Of a stretch of DNA of 64,000 nucleotides, positions 18,835 through 27,869 are shown in pieces; position 1 is the stretch's first letter, and the number at the start of each line of letters is the position of its first letter. Below the pieces are notes generated by a model. That model saw nothing but the letters and a program-made list of their open reading frames with translations, was not told where the DNA came from and did not search any database. The position numbers and the translations under genes were made by a program. The stretch is from Sphingomonas sp. DG1-23 (GTDB lineage: Bacteria; Pseudomonadota; Alphaproteobacteria; Sphingomonadales; Sphingomonadaceae). The DNA is taken from contig NZ_JAVAMA010000010.1 in assembly GCF_030730875.1 (NCBI RefSeq), positions 1-64,000 on the forward strand. The letters are read 5' to 3'.

Positions 18835-19326
18835 ATGGCCCGATTCCGTATCTTCGCCCGCGCGCTCGATGCTTTCGATCGTGCGATCCTGCGGATCGTC
18901 CAGCACGACAACAAGACGCCCCAGAGGCAAATCGCGGAAGCGGTGAATCTGTCGGCGGCGGCGGTGCAGCGCCGGATCGCGGCGATGGAGGAGGCGGGCA
19001 TCATCGCGCGAAACGTCGCAGTGATCGACCCGGATGCGCTTTCGCTCGCGATCACAGCGATCGTCGAGGTCCATCTGCGCGACGAACGGGCTTCGACCGT
19101 GGACATGGTCAAGGCGGTGTTTCGCGACGCGCCGGAGGTGCAGCAAGCCTATTATGTCACCGGCGGCGTGAGCTTCGTCCTCGTCATCCTCAGTCGCGAC
19201 ATGCGCGAATATGAAGCGCTGACCCGGCGTCTGTTCGAGGAGAACGACGCGGTCGACCGCTATCGCACGCTGATCGCGCTGGATCGGGTAAAGGCCGAGA
19301 CGGCACTCGTCATCCCGCAGAGCTGA
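18835..19326 (+). CDS. Lrp/AsnC-family transcriptional regulator
   Basis: 163 residues from ATG 18835. The N-terminal winged helix-turn-helix reads LDAFDRAILRIVQHDNKTPQRQIAEAVNLSAAAVQRRI. The C-terminal RAM/AsnC ligand-binding domain contains VTGGVSFVLVILSRDM. An in-frame ATG at 18778 would add 19 residues and leave only 35 bp to the divergent exporter; the shorter form fits the family better. It probably controls the exporter, and itself, from the shared intergenic region. It is convergent with fliS with a 6-bp gap. Confidence 0.9.
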   Translation: MARFRIFARALDAFDRAILRIVQHDNKTPQRQIAEAVNLSAAAVQRRIAAMEEAGIIARNVAVIDPDALSLAITAIVEVHLRDERASTVDMVKAVFRDAPEVQQAYYVTGGVSFVLVILSRDMREYEALTRRLFEENDAVDRYRTLIALDRVKAETALVIPQS

Positions 19327-19332
19327 AAGCGC

Positions 19333-19731
19333 TCAGGAAGCCCGCACGCTGGCCCAGGCGCCACCGATCTCCTCGAGGCTCGCCGCAGCTTCGCGGAACG
19401 GCTCGGGATCGATGCCGATGCTGGCGTGGAGCACCTGCTGGCGGAGCCCGTGATAGAAGGTCGCGAGCGTGCGCGACACTTCGCCGCCTTGATCGAAGTC
19501 GAGCCCGGCCTCGAGCGCGAACAGGATCGCAGTGGCGCGGGCGACACGCTCGCTCTTGATCGCGAATTGGCGGGTTTCGGCGGCGCAGGCGGCTGCGCGT
19601 AGCGCCGCGACGCCCTCTTCATAGAGCAAGCCGACGAGCCGGTGCGGGTCGGCACCGGTGGTGCGGCCGGCGAGATCGACCTGGCGATAGGTAGCCGCGG
19701 GATTGGCGAGCGGCGTGGCGTAGCGCGTCAT
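19333..19731 (-). CDS. fliS: Flagellin-specific export chaperone FliS
   Basis: 132 residues, all helical. It has the FliS-type PHRLVGLLYEEGVAALRAA and DFDQGGEVSRTLATFYHGLRQQVL segments. FliS caps the C-terminus of unpolymerised flagellin in the cytoplasm and delivers it to FlhA. It is the last gene of the long leftward fli run, 4 bp after fliD. Confidence 0.92.
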   Translation of the reverse strand: MTRYATPLANPAATYRQVDLAGRTTGADPHRLVGLLYEEGVAALRAAACAAETRQFAIKSERVARATAILFALEAGLDFDQGGEVSRTLATFYHGLRQQVLHASIGIDPEPFREAAASLEEIGGAWASVRAS

Positions 19732-19735
19732 GACG

Positions 19736-21142
19736 TCAATCGCCCCCGTTCCACGCCTTGATCTGCTGCTCGAGGAAGCTCTGCGTCGATTTGTACGCCG
19801 CCACCTTGGCATCCATCGCAGCGAATTGCTGGGTCATGCGGCTGCGCAACTTCTCGGTCGCGGCGAGCACGTTCTCTTTCGCATCCTCGACCTTGGTCTG
19901 CGCCTTTTCGTAATTCGCCTGGCTGACGCCGAGGCCGGTATCCTTGTTGGTCGCGCGGCTCGCGATTTCCGAAAGCGCTTTGGTGAGGCCGACGCCCTGC
20001 GCGAAGATCGCCTCGACTTCCTTGGGGAAAGTGGTGAGCGTCGTGGCGAGCCGGGTCGCGTCGACGGTGAGGCTGCCGTCGCGCTGTGTCGCCACGCCGA
20101 TATCGGCAAGCGTGGCGGGATGATCGGTCGCGGCGTTAGGGACGAGTGTGGCGAGCGTCATGCCCTTGAGCTGGCGGAGCAGATCCTTGGCGGCGGGATC
20201 GCCGCGCAACGGTCCGTCGACGGCGTTCGTCGCTGCCTTCACCAGCTTGTACACTTCGTTCCAGGTTTCGACGAAGTTGGTGACCGACTGCTTGAGCTCG
20301 GTAGTCGGCGCCTTTGCGCCGATATTGACCTTGGTCCCGATCGCGGCCGAGACCAGATCCAGCCGGACCCCATCGATCAGCCCGTAGACGCTGTTGGTAT
20401 TGTACGTCGTCTGGACGCCGTCCAATGCGACGATCGCGTTCTGCGCGGCGGTGTTGATGTCTGAGCCGCTCTCGTTGCGACCGATGTCGAGTTCGCGCAG
20501 CTGGCTGCTGCCCTTGAGTTCGAACGCCTGCGAGGCGCCTGTCGCGCCCTTGACCACCAGCCGCGCGCCATTGGCATCGGTCATGATCGACGCCGTGACG
20601 CCGGCATTGGCGGCGTTGATCGCGTCTGCGACGCCCGCAAGCGTGTTGTGGGCCGAATCGATCGTGATCGAAATCGGGTCTGCAGGACCGGCAGTGAACG
20701 ACGTCATCGACGTGCCCGACACCGTAGCGGTGCCGAAGGTGAGCGTGAGCGTGCCCGTGCCGACCACCGTGTCCTCGCCGTTCGCGAACGGATCGGTGCT
20801 GGCGACCTGCGCCTGGGCGAGCTGGCGGACCTCGACCGAGGCGCTCAGTCCGGTGAGGTCGGCGCCGGCGAGCCGGGTGGCGGTGACCACGTCGCTCTTC
20901 GAGCTGGTCGGCTGGGTGGCGAGCGTGCCGCCGCTGGTCAGCGCCGCGAGCGCGCTGGCGAAATCGCTGATCGTGCTCTTGAGCTCGCTGACTTTGGAGA
21001 TCTGCGCGGTCAGCGCGTCGGCCTTGGCAGTGAGCGCGGCATTCTTGTTCGCGAAGGTCGCTTCGACCAGTCCGGCGACGAGGGCGGTGACGTCGACTCC
21101 CGAGCCCGTTCCCAGCGTCTTCGCAATCGATTCGATGGCCAT
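19736..21142 (-). CDS. fliD: Flagellar filament cap FliD (HAP2)
   Basis: 468 residues. The N-terminal FliD domain starts SGVDVTALVAGLVEATFANK, the central GVTASIMTDANGARLVVKG is the flagellin IN-like motif, and the C-terminal coiled region ends in KSTQSFLEQQIKAWNGGD. The pentameric cap inserts flagellin subunits at the filament tip. The start at 21142 is chosen because MAIESI is the usual N-terminus, with a GGGGGAAGCA ribosome site upstream. The 42-bp gap to flhB holds no clear terminator. Confidence 0.95.
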   Translation of the reverse strand: MAIESIAKTLGTGSGVDVTALVAGLVEATFANKNAALTAKADALTAQISKVSELKSTISDFASALAALTSGGTLATQPTSSKSDVVTATRLAGADLTGLSASVEVRQLAQAQVASTDPFANGEDTVVGTGTLTLTFGTATVSGTSMTSFTAGPADPISITIDSAHNTLAGVADAINAANAGVTASIMTDANGARLVVKGATGASQAFELKGSSQLRELDIGRNESGSDINTAAQNAIVALDGVQTTYNTNSVYGLIDGVRLDLVSAAIGTKVNIGAKAPTTELKQSVTNFVETWNEVYKLVKAATNAVDGPLRGDPAAKDLLRQLKGMTLATLVPNAATDHPATLADIGVATQRDGSLTVDATRLATTLTTFPKEVEAIFAQGVGLTKALSEIASRATNKDTGLGVSQANYEKAQTKVEDAKENVLAATEKLRSRMTQQFAAMDAKVAAYKSTQSFLEQQIKAWNGGD

Positions 21143-21184
21143 TGCTTCCCCCTGTCCCAATAAGCGGCAGCGCAGCGGCGCGCT

Positions 21185-22321
21185 TTAGGCCGGGCGCTCG
21201 ATTTTCTGACCGTTTTCGTCGAACAAGGCGCCCGGCGGGACGGTGACCGGGGGCTGGCTGCCGCCGGCACGCTTGTTGATGCCGAAGACAAAGGCGAGGA
21301 CGATCGCGATCGCGTGATACAGGTCGTCGCGGACCTCCTGGCCTTCGCGGCTGGTGTAATAGACCGCGCGGGCGAGTTGCGGATATTCGAGCACCGGCAC
21401 TTCGAACTCGGCGGCGAGTTCGCGGATCGCGAGCGCGGTCTGGCCGCGCCCCTTGGCGACCACCACAGGGACCTGATCCTTGCCCTGATCGTAGCGAAGC
21501 GCGACCGAGAAATGGGTCGGGTTGGTCAGCACGACATGTGCGGTGGCGACGGTCTTTCGATAGCCGCCCTTGAGAATCTCGCGCTGACGTGCGCGCTGCT
21601 GCGCCTTCAGCTCGGGCGAGCCTTCGGATTCCTTATGCTCTTCCTTGACCTCCTGCTTGGTCATGCGGAGCTGACGGAAGTGGCGGATCATCTGGATCGG
21701 CAAGTCCACGCCGGCGATGATCAGCAGTCCCGCCGCCATCACGAACATCAGGGTCAGGAACTGGCCGCTCAGCGCTCCGACTGCGCCCGGCAGGTCAGAC
21801 GAGACCTGGCCGAGCGAGCGGTGGGTGATCGAGCGCAGCATCCACGCGCCCATCGCGCCGAGCAGCAGCACCTTCAGCAGCGACTTGCCGAGCTCGATCA
21901 GCCCGGTCGGGCCGAACATCCGCTTGAGCCCCGACCCCGGATTGATCCGCGAGGCCTTGGGCGCGAACAATTTGTTGTTCCAGCCGATCGAGCCGAGCCC
22001 CGCCTGGCTGAGGATCGTGGCGATCATCGCCAACACGAACAGCCCGATCAGCGACGGCGCGAGCTTCCATCCCGCGCTCGCCAGCGGCCGCCACGGCTCG
22101 AAATGTTCGACATCGCCGCGCCCGAACGAAAAGCTTGCGGTCATCACTTCCTTGCACGCGGCGATCAGCGACGGGCCGAGGAACGCCATCCATACGCAGC
22201 CGATCAGGATCACCAATGCAGTGCCGAAATCCTTCGATTTGAGAAGCTGGCCTTCTTCGACCGCCTTGCGCTTGCGGCGGGCCGTCGGGGCTTCCGTCTT
22301 CTCGCCGAAGCTCTCGGACAT
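21185..22321 (-). CDS. flhB: Flagellar export switch protein FlhB
   Basis: 378 residues. The N-terminus is KTEAPTARRKRKAVEEGQLLKSKD, followed by four membrane segments and the self-cleavage site NPTH at about 267-270. Autocleavage there switches the export gate from rod/hook to filament substrates, working with FliK. The start codon overlaps the fliR stop by one base (TGATG). Confidence 0.97.
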   Translation of the reverse strand: MSESFGEKTEAPTARRKRKAVEEGQLLKSKDFGTALVILIGCVWMAFLGPSLIAACKEVMTASFSFGRGDVEHFEPWRPLASAGWKLAPSLIGLFVLAMIATILSQAGLGSIGWNNKLFAPKASRINPGSGLKRMFGPTGLIELGKSLLKVLLLGAMGAWMLRSITHRSLGQVSSDLPGAVGALSGQFLTLMFVMAAGLLIIAGVDLPIQMIRHFRQLRMTKQEVKEEHKESEGSPELKAQQRARQREILKGGYRKTVATAHVVLTNPTHFSVALRYDQGKDQVPVVVAKGRGQTALAIRELAAEFEVPVLEYPQLARAVYYTSREGQEVRDDLYHAIAIVLAFVFGINKRAGGSQPPVTVPPGALFDENGQKIERPA

Positions 22322-23091
22322 CAGCCGAGCACCAGCCGCGGCGCGGCGTCGAGTGCCTCGCGGACGATGACGAGGAGGTAGTCGCCCATGGCCGGCAGCG
22401 CGAGCAGGATCGCGACCACGCCCATCGCCAGGCTGGCGGGCAGACCGACCGCGAACAGATTGAGCGCGGGCGCGGCGCGGCTGAGCATGCCGACGACGAC
22501 GTTGAGGCAGAGCAGGAGGAAGCCGACCGGGAGCGCGAGCAGCAACCCGGCAAGGAACACATAGCCGCCGAACAAGGCGATGCCGAGCAATCGCTCGGGC
22601 GCGATCCATATCCCGGGCGGCACGGCCTCGTAGCTGCGAACGACGAGGTCGACGAGGACGAGATGGCCATCGACCGCGAGGAACAACAGAGTCAGCAGCA
22701 GCGACAGGAACTGGCCGAGCGCGGGGGTGGAATGGCCGCTATTGGGGTCGACGGCATTGGCGAAGCCGAGCCCCATCGACATGCCGATCACTTCGCTGGC
22801 GACCATAGGCGCGGCGAACGCGATCTGGAGCACGAAGCCGAGCGCAAGCCCGACCAGGGCCTCGGCGGCCACAGCCAGCATCGTCGTGAGCGAGAAGATC
22901 TCCGCGGGCGGGGTGATGTGGGTGGTGTTGATCACCAGGACGCCGATCGCCCCGGTAAGCGCGATCCGCGCGGGCAGCGGTACCGCGACTGCGCTGAACA
23001 CCGGGGCGGCGATGAACGCCGCGCCGATCCGCACCATCGCGAACAGCAGGGCCCAGAGCTGCGGCTCGATCGAGAGGCCGAAGCCCATCAT
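22321..23091 (-). CDS. fliR: Flagellar export gate protein FliR
   Basis: 256 residues with about six hydrophobic segments and the family pattern GMSMGLGFANAVDPNSGHSTPALGQF. FliR forms the FliPQR export pore with FliP and FliQ. Two adjacent Met codons (23091 and 23088) could start it. A palindromic repeat separates it from fliQ. Confidence 0.95.
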   Translation of the reverse strand: MMGFGLSIEPQLWALLFAMVRIGAAFIAAPVFSAVAVPLPARIALTGAIGVLVINTTHITPPAEIFSLTTMLAVAAEALVGLALGFVLQIAFAAPMVASEVIGMSMGLGFANAVDPNSGHSTPALGQFLSLLLTLLFLAVDGHLVLVDLVVRSYEAVPPGIWIAPERLLGIALFGGYVFLAGLLLALPVGFLLLCLNVVVGMLSRAAPALNLFAVGLPASLAMGVVAILLALPAMGDYLLVIVREALDAAPRLVLG

Positions 23092-23112
23092 GGGCGACGG
23101 GGAAGCGCAAGC

Positions 23113-23189
23113 GTGCTCCCGCGAAAGCAGGAGCCCAAGGTTCCAGGCGCGTCGCCTGTGGCTCTGGGCTCCTGCTTTCGCAGGAGCAC
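23113..23189. repeat. REP-like inverted repeat between fliQ and fliR
   Basis: Two 25-base arms, 23113-23137 and 23165-23189, are reverse complements at 24 of 25 positions. The left arm begins GTGCTCCCGCGAAAGCAGGA. They flank a 27-base spacer. It sits inside the co-transcribed fliP-fliQ-fliR run, where it would form a strong RNA hairpin. The GCGAAAGC-centred arm is the type dispersed in sphingomonad genomes. Confidence 0.8.
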
Positions 23190-23206
23190 CGGGACGGAAT
23201 CGGAAT

Positions 23207-23476
23207 TCACTTCACCAGATCCGGGATGCGCTCGAAGATGCTCGTCGTGAAATCCCCGAGCAGCCCGAGGATCATCCCGCCGAAGATCACGAGGCTCACT
23301 GCCACGACGATCAGCTTGGGGACGAAGGTGAGCGTCTGTTCCTGGATCGAGGTCGCCGCCTGGACCATGCCGAGGATCAAGCCCGCCAACAGCGCCGGCA
23401 GCAGAATCGGCGCCGAGGCGAGCGCGACGACCCACATCGCCTCGCGCGCGACGGTCAGGAAATAATCGGCATCCAT
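23207..23476 (-). CDS. fliQ: Flagellar export gate protein FliQ
   Basis: 89 residues, two hydrophobic helices, with family motifs ILLPALLAGLILGMVQAATSIQEQTLTFVPK. Four copies join FliP and FliR in the export pore. The gene follows fliP after a 2-bp gap. Confidence 0.96.
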   Translation of the reverse strand: MDADYFLTVAREAMWVVALASAPILLPALLAGLILGMVQAATSIQEQTLTFVPKLIVVAVSLVIFGGMILGLLGDFTTSIFERIPDLVK

Positions 23477-23478
23477 GC

Positions 23479-24294
23479 CTAGGTTCCGAAGCTCGCGGCG
23501 AGGCTGCCCATGGTCAGCGCCCAGCCGTCGACCAGCACGAACAGCAACAGCTTGAACGGCAGCGAGATGATCGTCGGCGACATCATCATCATGCCGAGGC
23601 TCATCAGCACGGTAGCGACGACGAGGTCGATGACGATGAAGGGGAGGAAGATCAGGAAGCCGATCTGAAACGCGGTCTTGAGCTCGCTGGTGACGAAGGC
23701 AGGGAGCAGCACCGAGAAGGGCACGTCGGCGGGGCTGGCATAAGGACCGCTCTTTGCCATGTCGGCGAACATCTTCACGTCGCGGTTGCGGGTCTGCTTG
23801 ATCATGAAGCCGTGAAGCGCCTTGCCGGTGCCTTCGATCATCTGCGTCGCGCTGATCTGGCCGGCGGCGTAGGGCTGGATCGCCGTCGTGTTGGCCTGGT
23901 TGAGCACCGGCGCCATCACGAAGAAGCTGAGAAACAGCGACAGCCCGACCAGCACCTGATTGGGCGGGGTCTGCTGGAGCCCGAGCGCCTGACGCAGCAC
24001 CGACAGCACGATGATGATCCGCGTGAAGCTGGTCATCATCAGCAGGATGCCCGGCAGCACCGTGAGCAGGCCCATGATGATGAGGACCTGCAACGACAGG
24101 CTGAGCGGCGCGTCGCCGCCGCCGAGATCGCCGAGCGCGCGATCGACCGCGTCGCCTACACCGGGGACGGGTGCCGGCGCCGGCACGCCTTGGGCGAATG
24201 CCGGCGCGGCGAAGAGAATGCAGAAAGCGAGCACCCCGACGAACAGGGCCGCGCGCCCGCCGATCGAGCGGGGAGTCGAAAGTCGTGCGAGCAT
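23479..24294 (-). CDS. fliP: Flagellar export gate protein FliP
   Basis: 271 residues. An N-terminal signal-like segment ends near APAFAQ. It is followed by the FliP core (GLLTVLPGILLMMTSFTRI, LRQALGLQQTPPNQVLVGL, and the C-terminal GMMMMSPTIISLPFKLLLF). It is the main subunit of the secretion pore. The start overlaps the fliO stop by one base. Confidence 0.97.
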   Translation of the reverse strand: MLARLSTPRSIGGRAALFVGVLAFCILFAAPAFAQGVPAPAPVPGVGDAVDRALGDLGGGDAPLSLSLQVLIIMGLLTVLPGILLMMTSFTRIIIVLSVLRQALGLQQTPPNQVLVGLSLFLSFFVMAPVLNQANTTAIQPYAAGQISATQMIEGTGKALHGFMIKQTRNRDVKMFADMAKSGPYASPADVPFSVLLPAFVTSELKTAFQIGFLIFLPFIVIDLVVATVLMSLGMMMMSPTIISLPFKLLLFVLVDGWALTMGSLAASFGT

Positions 24295-24548
24295 CAGCTT
24301 TGCGCCTTGTCGACCAGCGTGACGCCGCTGCGGCTGACCGAGACGAGCAGCTTCTGCCCCTCGAACTCGACCACCGCGAGGCGGAGCCCGGGCGCCAGCA
24401 TCATGGTTTCCTTGACCTGGACCATCCGCGTTCCCTGATTCTTGGGCAGCCGCGCCTCGAGCTTGCGCCACGCATAGAGGCAGCCGATCAGCAGCCCGCA
24501 GACGAGCGGGAGCAGGATCACCAGCTTGAGGATGTAGGACCACATCAT
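24294..24548 (-). CDS. fliO: FliO-type flagellar export assembly protein
   Basis: 84 residues: one N-terminal membrane helix (ILKLVILLPLVCGLLIGCLYAW) and a small cytoplasmic domain containing ETMMLAPGLRLAVVEFEGQKLLVSVSRSGV, the FliO pattern. FliO helps assemble FliP rings. The call rests on position between fliN and fliP plus this pattern; the gene is overlapped at both ends by its neighbours. Confidence 0.85.
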   Translation of the reverse strand: MMWSYILKLVILLPLVCGLLIGCLYAWRKLEARLPKNQGTRMVQVKETMMLAPGLRLAVVEFEGQKLLVSVSRSGVTLVDKAQS

Positions 24549-24844
24549 GGGCGTGCGGTCCGCTTTTCCGGACTGACCAATTCGGTCATCCGCACGCCGA
24601 ACTTCTCGCCGACGGTGACGACCTCGCCGCGGCCGATCAGCGTGCCGTTGACGAAGATGTCGAGCAGTTCGTTGGCGTCGCGATCGAGCTCGATCACGCT
24701 TTCCTCGCCCAAAGCGAGCAGCTCGCGCAGCGACAGCGACGTCGAGCCGATCTCGACGGTCAGCTTGACGTCGACATCCTGCAGCAGCCGGAAATTGGCG
24801 GCCACCGAAGTATCGACGGGGAAGCCCCCGGCCATGTCGTTCAT
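24545..24844 (-). CDS. fliN: Flagellar motor switch protein FliN
   Basis: 99 residues, essentially just the SpoA/C-ring domain: LLQDVDVKLTVEIGSTSLSLRELLAL followed by VNGTLIGRGEVVTVGEKFGVRMTELV. FliN builds the C-ring base with FliM and docks FliH. It overlaps fliM upstream and fliO downstream by 4 bp each. Confidence 0.96.
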   Translation of the reverse strand: MNDMAGGFPVDTSVAANFRLLQDVDVKLTVEIGSTSLSLRELLALGEESVIELDRDANELLDIFVNGTLIGRGEVVTVGEKFGVRMTELVSPEKRTARP

Positions 24845-25788
24845 CGGAAATCCTCTTCGCTGAGCTCTTCGAGCTGGGTGAGCCGGACCGCGGCGCGGCC
24901 ATTGGCAGTGCCGACGAGGCCGGTGCCGAGGCGGCGCGACGCCACCATCACCGGAACCTCGGGGCCGAAATCGATCGGGATCACGTCGCCTTGCTTGAGA
25001 TCGAGCAGCATACCGAGCGGGACGACCGGCTCGGCCAGCACCGAGCGGATCGGGAATTTGACGCCCATCACGGCGCGGGTGAGGCCGCTACGCCATTCGG
25101 GCTCGACTTCGGCAGACAGGCCATGGACCTTGACCATCAGCGCCGCGGCATGCGGCTTGAGCGCCGCGACGGGATACAGGATGTCGATGAATGCGGGCTT
25201 GCGCTCGCCGAGCGCGATGCCGAAGCGCGTGACGACGATGGGGTCGTCGCCAGAAAATTCGGGAAGCGCGCCGATATTGGCGCCCTCGATCCCGCGGAAC
25301 CCGACGCGGGTCAGCGGCTCCCATGCGGCTTCGAGCGGTGCCGCGAGCAGGTTCGCCAGACGCAGCGTCAACGCTTCGGCCGCGGGAGTGAATTCGGCCG
25401 GCAGCGGATTGGGCGCCTCGCCGTCCCCGCCGAAAAAGGCATCGAGCAGTTCGAACAGATAGTTGCCGTCGAGCGCCAACTGAACCCGCGCCCTCGCATT
25501 GCCCATCGTGAGCGGCTGCCACGCGGTGAGGGAGTGGCCGCGCTCGGCGCGATAATCGGCCCAGCGCTGCACCGAGAGCGGCTCGGCCCAGCTGCGCACA
25601 TCGGCGCGCGAAACCCCGTCGAACACCGGCTTCAAGGACTTGGCCAGCCGCGCACAAAGATGCTGCAGCGTGACGAGGTCGCCGAACGGGTTCAGGTTCG
25701 CGCTACCCAGCGCCGGCGCGTGTTCCGCGCTGGCCCGGGGGCGTTCCCGCCGTTCGATGCTGCCGAGTTCTGAAGGGGCGTTAACCAT
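24841..25788 (-). CDS. fliM: Flagellar motor switch protein FliM
   Basis: 315 residues. The CheC-like middle domain spans about 40-215 and the C-terminal SpoA domain contains VPLGMLLDLKQGDVIPIDF. The usual N-terminal CheY-binding helix (LSQxEIDALL) is not evident; the first 35 residues read MVNAPSELGSIERRERPRAS. This departure is worth noting because no chemotaxis genes are present nearby. Linked to fliL (6-bp gap) and fliN (4-bp overlap). Confidence 0.92.
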   Translation of the reverse strand: MVNAPSELGSIERRERPRASAEHAPALGSANLNPFGDLVTLQHLCARLAKSLKPVFDGVSRADVRSWAEPLSVQRWADYRAERGHSLTAWQPLTMGNARARVQLALDGNYLFELLDAFFGGDGEAPNPLPAEFTPAAEALTLRLANLLAAPLEAAWEPLTRVGFRGIEGANIGALPEFSGDDPIVVTRFGIALGERKPAFIDILYPVAALKPHAAALMVKVHGLSAEVEPEWRSGLTRAVMGVKFPIRSVLAEPVVPLGMLLDLKQGDVIPIDFGPEVPVMVASRRLGTGLVGTANGRAAVRLTQLEELSEEDFR

Positions 25789-25794
25789 GCCCGT

Positions 25795-26415
25795 TCACTG
25801 AACAATGAAATTGGTAAAGTAGACGTTACTTACGCCTCCGAAACCTTCCTTTTCCTTCAGCACCGCGTTGATCGCCTTGACCAGCCGGTCCTGGATGTGG
25901 CGCTTGCCTTCGGCAGTGAAGACTTCTTCCTCGCTGGTTTCGCCGAGCGCCATCAGCACCTGCGAGCGGATCGCGATCTCGTGGGTCTTGATGTTCTCGA
26001 GAACGCGCTCGTCATAGGGCGTCGACACTGCGATGCCGACCTGAATGAAGTGGACGCTGTCCTGGAGGTTGGACGTGAATTCCTTCTCCATCGGATAATA
26101 GCTCGATGCATATTTGTCGCCGCCCTCGCCCTTGGGCGTCGGCTTGCCGTGGCCGCCTTCGGAGGCGCCGCCCTCGCCATGGCCCTCGCCGCCTTCCGCC
26201 TTCAACGCGGCGCGCTTCTCCTCGCTCTTCGCGACCAATCTGGGTTCGTCCGATTCGGCTTCGGCCGGCTTCACGCTGAACCAGCCGGCCTGCATGCCAT
26301 AGACCGCGGCGCCGCCGCCGCTGCCGAGCAGGGCGATCGGGATCCCGACGAGGATGAGCAGCTTGCCGCCCTTCTTCTTGCGGGGGGCCTGGGGTGCTTC
26401 ATTGGTATCGGCCAT
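25795..26415 (-). CDS. fliL: Flagellar basal-body protein FliL with Gly/Glu/His-rich linker
   Basis: 206 residues. A Lys-rich cytoplasmic N-terminus and one membrane helix (LLILVGIPIALLGSGGGAAV) precede the periplasmic FliL domain (FTSNLQDSVHFIQVGIAV to YFTNFIVQ). FliL rings the stators and supports torque under load. Between helix and domain is an atypical linker of about 35 residues (roughly 73-101) rich in Gly, Glu and His. Confidence 0.92.
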   Translation of the reverse strand: MADTNEAPQAPRKKKGGKLLILVGIPIALLGSGGGAAVYGMQAGWFSVKPAEAESDEPRLVAKSEEKRAALKAEGGEGHGEGGASEGGHGKPTPKGEGGDKYASSYYPMEKEFTSNLQDSVHFIQVGIAVSTPYDERVLENIKTHEIAIRSQVLMALGETSEEEVFTAEGKRHIQDRLVKAINAVLKEKEGFGGVSNVYFTNFIVQ

Positions 26416-26432
26416 GACGGGCTCCTTCGATC

Positions 26433-27860
26433 TCAGGCGATGCGGTCATCGTCGGCAGCGCCGACGGCGGAATCGGTGACGGGGCGCGGCGCGAGCGGCT
26501 GCCGCGGCGCAGATTGCTCGCGGCCCTCACGATTGGGGCCCTGCCCTGCCGCGCCGCTTTCGAAGCTGGTCTGGCCGAGCTTGAGCCCGCGTGCCTCGGC
26601 AAGCTCGCTCAGCCGCGGCTGGGCATCGGCGATCAGCTGGCGCGCGGCCGGCGTCTCGGTGGTGAAATGGACATGGACCCGATCGCCTTCGTGGCGGATC
26701 GAGACGTCGACCTTGCCCAGCGCTTCGGGGGCAAGGCTGAGGCGCGTCTCGCGGACGGGCGCGGCGTCGCGCAACGCCTCGATATGTTCGACCATCCTGC
26801 CCGTCCATTCCTGACCGCGCGTGTCGAGCGCGCCGTGTTGAATATCGGCCGCGGCAGGCACGGCATGCCGCGGCGCGGCCTCGGGCGCGGCAGGAAGCAA
26901 AGCGGGCGCGACCGAATCCATGGCCGGCGCCCGGCGCAGCGGCGCGGGCGCGGGCGCGGGCGGCACGCTTGCGGCGATGGTCACGATAGCCGGGTCGATC
27001 GCCGCAGGCGGCGGCGCCAGGATGGGCGTCCGCAGCGATTGCACCGTTCGGGCCTGTTCGGGAGCGTCCTGGGCCGGTGCCCTACGCAGCTGCGCCGGCG
27101 CCTTGGCCGCCGGCCGGGTCGCGACTTCCAAGGTGGGCGCAGGTGCCTCGGCTGGACGGATGCGCTGTTCGATCTGCGTGATCGGAGCAGCGGCTCTGCC
27201 AACCGTGGCGCTCGGGATCGTGGGTCCGGCCTTGCTCGCCGGACGAGGGGAAGCGGGGGCGGTCGGTACGGCAACAGCCGACGGGTCGCCGGTCGGATTT
27301 GGCAGCGCCTTCACTTGCGCCTGTTCGGCAATGGCGAGCGTCGGCAAAGTCGCCGGCGCAACTGCACGTTCCGGAGCACCGGAAGTCGATGGAAGCTCGG
27401 GCGCTGCACCAGCTTCGCTCGGGAGCGTCGCAACGGCGGAGAGATCGGCAAGCGCAGCGGCGGCTTGCGGGCGCGGCGCGCTCGCGTCCACCCCAATCTC
27501 GATCGCGGGCACGAGAGCAGCAGCTATGGACGCCGGCTGCGGAACGGGTGTCGTTGCGAACCAGGCGAAGGCGATGTCGGCGCCATCCTCAGGTGCATGC
27601 CGCTCCTCGGCGCTGTCCTCGCACTCGATGCCGATCGTCTGCTCCGGCAAATCCTTGCCGGCTTGGGCAAGCTCTTGCCGTCCGGACGGCAGCACCGCGC
27701 TTTCACCCTTCGTCGTCGGCAAGACGAGCGCGCCCGGCGCGAGCACGAAGCTGCTGGTGCCCCCGGATGCGAGCAGGACAGGACGAACCGGCCCGTGCGG
27801 CATGGGAAGGAGCGACGAAAGCTGGATCAAGTGCGAAACCCCCGGGGTGAAACTGGTCAC
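26433..27860 (-). CDS. fliK: Flagellar hook-length control protein FliK
   Basis: 475 residues. The long Ala/Pro-rich disordered body (about 1-370) acts as the hook ruler. The C-terminal Flg_hook domain has LSLAPEALGKVDVSIRHEGDRVHVHFTTETPAARQLI, which contacts FlhB to switch export specificity. The predicted start at 27860 is GTG and no better upstream codon exists before fliJ ends. The call rests on the C-terminal domain and position. Confidence 0.88.
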   Translation of the reverse strand: MTSFTPGVSHLIQLSSLLPMPHGPVRPVLLASGGTSSFVLAPGALVLPTTKGESAVLPSGRQELAQAGKDLPEQTIGIECEDSAEERHAPEDGADIAFAWFATTPVPQPASIAAALVPAIEIGVDASAPRPQAAAALADLSAVATLPSEAGAAPELPSTSGAPERAVAPATLPTLAIAEQAQVKALPNPTGDPSAVAVPTAPASPRPASKAGPTIPSATVGRAAAPITQIEQRIRPAEAPAPTLEVATRPAAKAPAQLRRAPAQDAPEQARTVQSLRTPILAPPPAAIDPAIVTIAASVPPAPAPAPLRRAPAMDSVAPALLPAAPEAAPRHAVPAAADIQHGALDTRGQEWTGRMVEHIEALRDAAPVRETRLSLAPEALGKVDVSIRHEGDRVHVHFTTETPAARQLIADAQPRLSELAEARGLKLGQTSFESGAAGQGPNREGREQSAPRQPLAPRPVTDSAVGAADDDRIA

Positions 27861-27869
27861 CCCCGCGGT

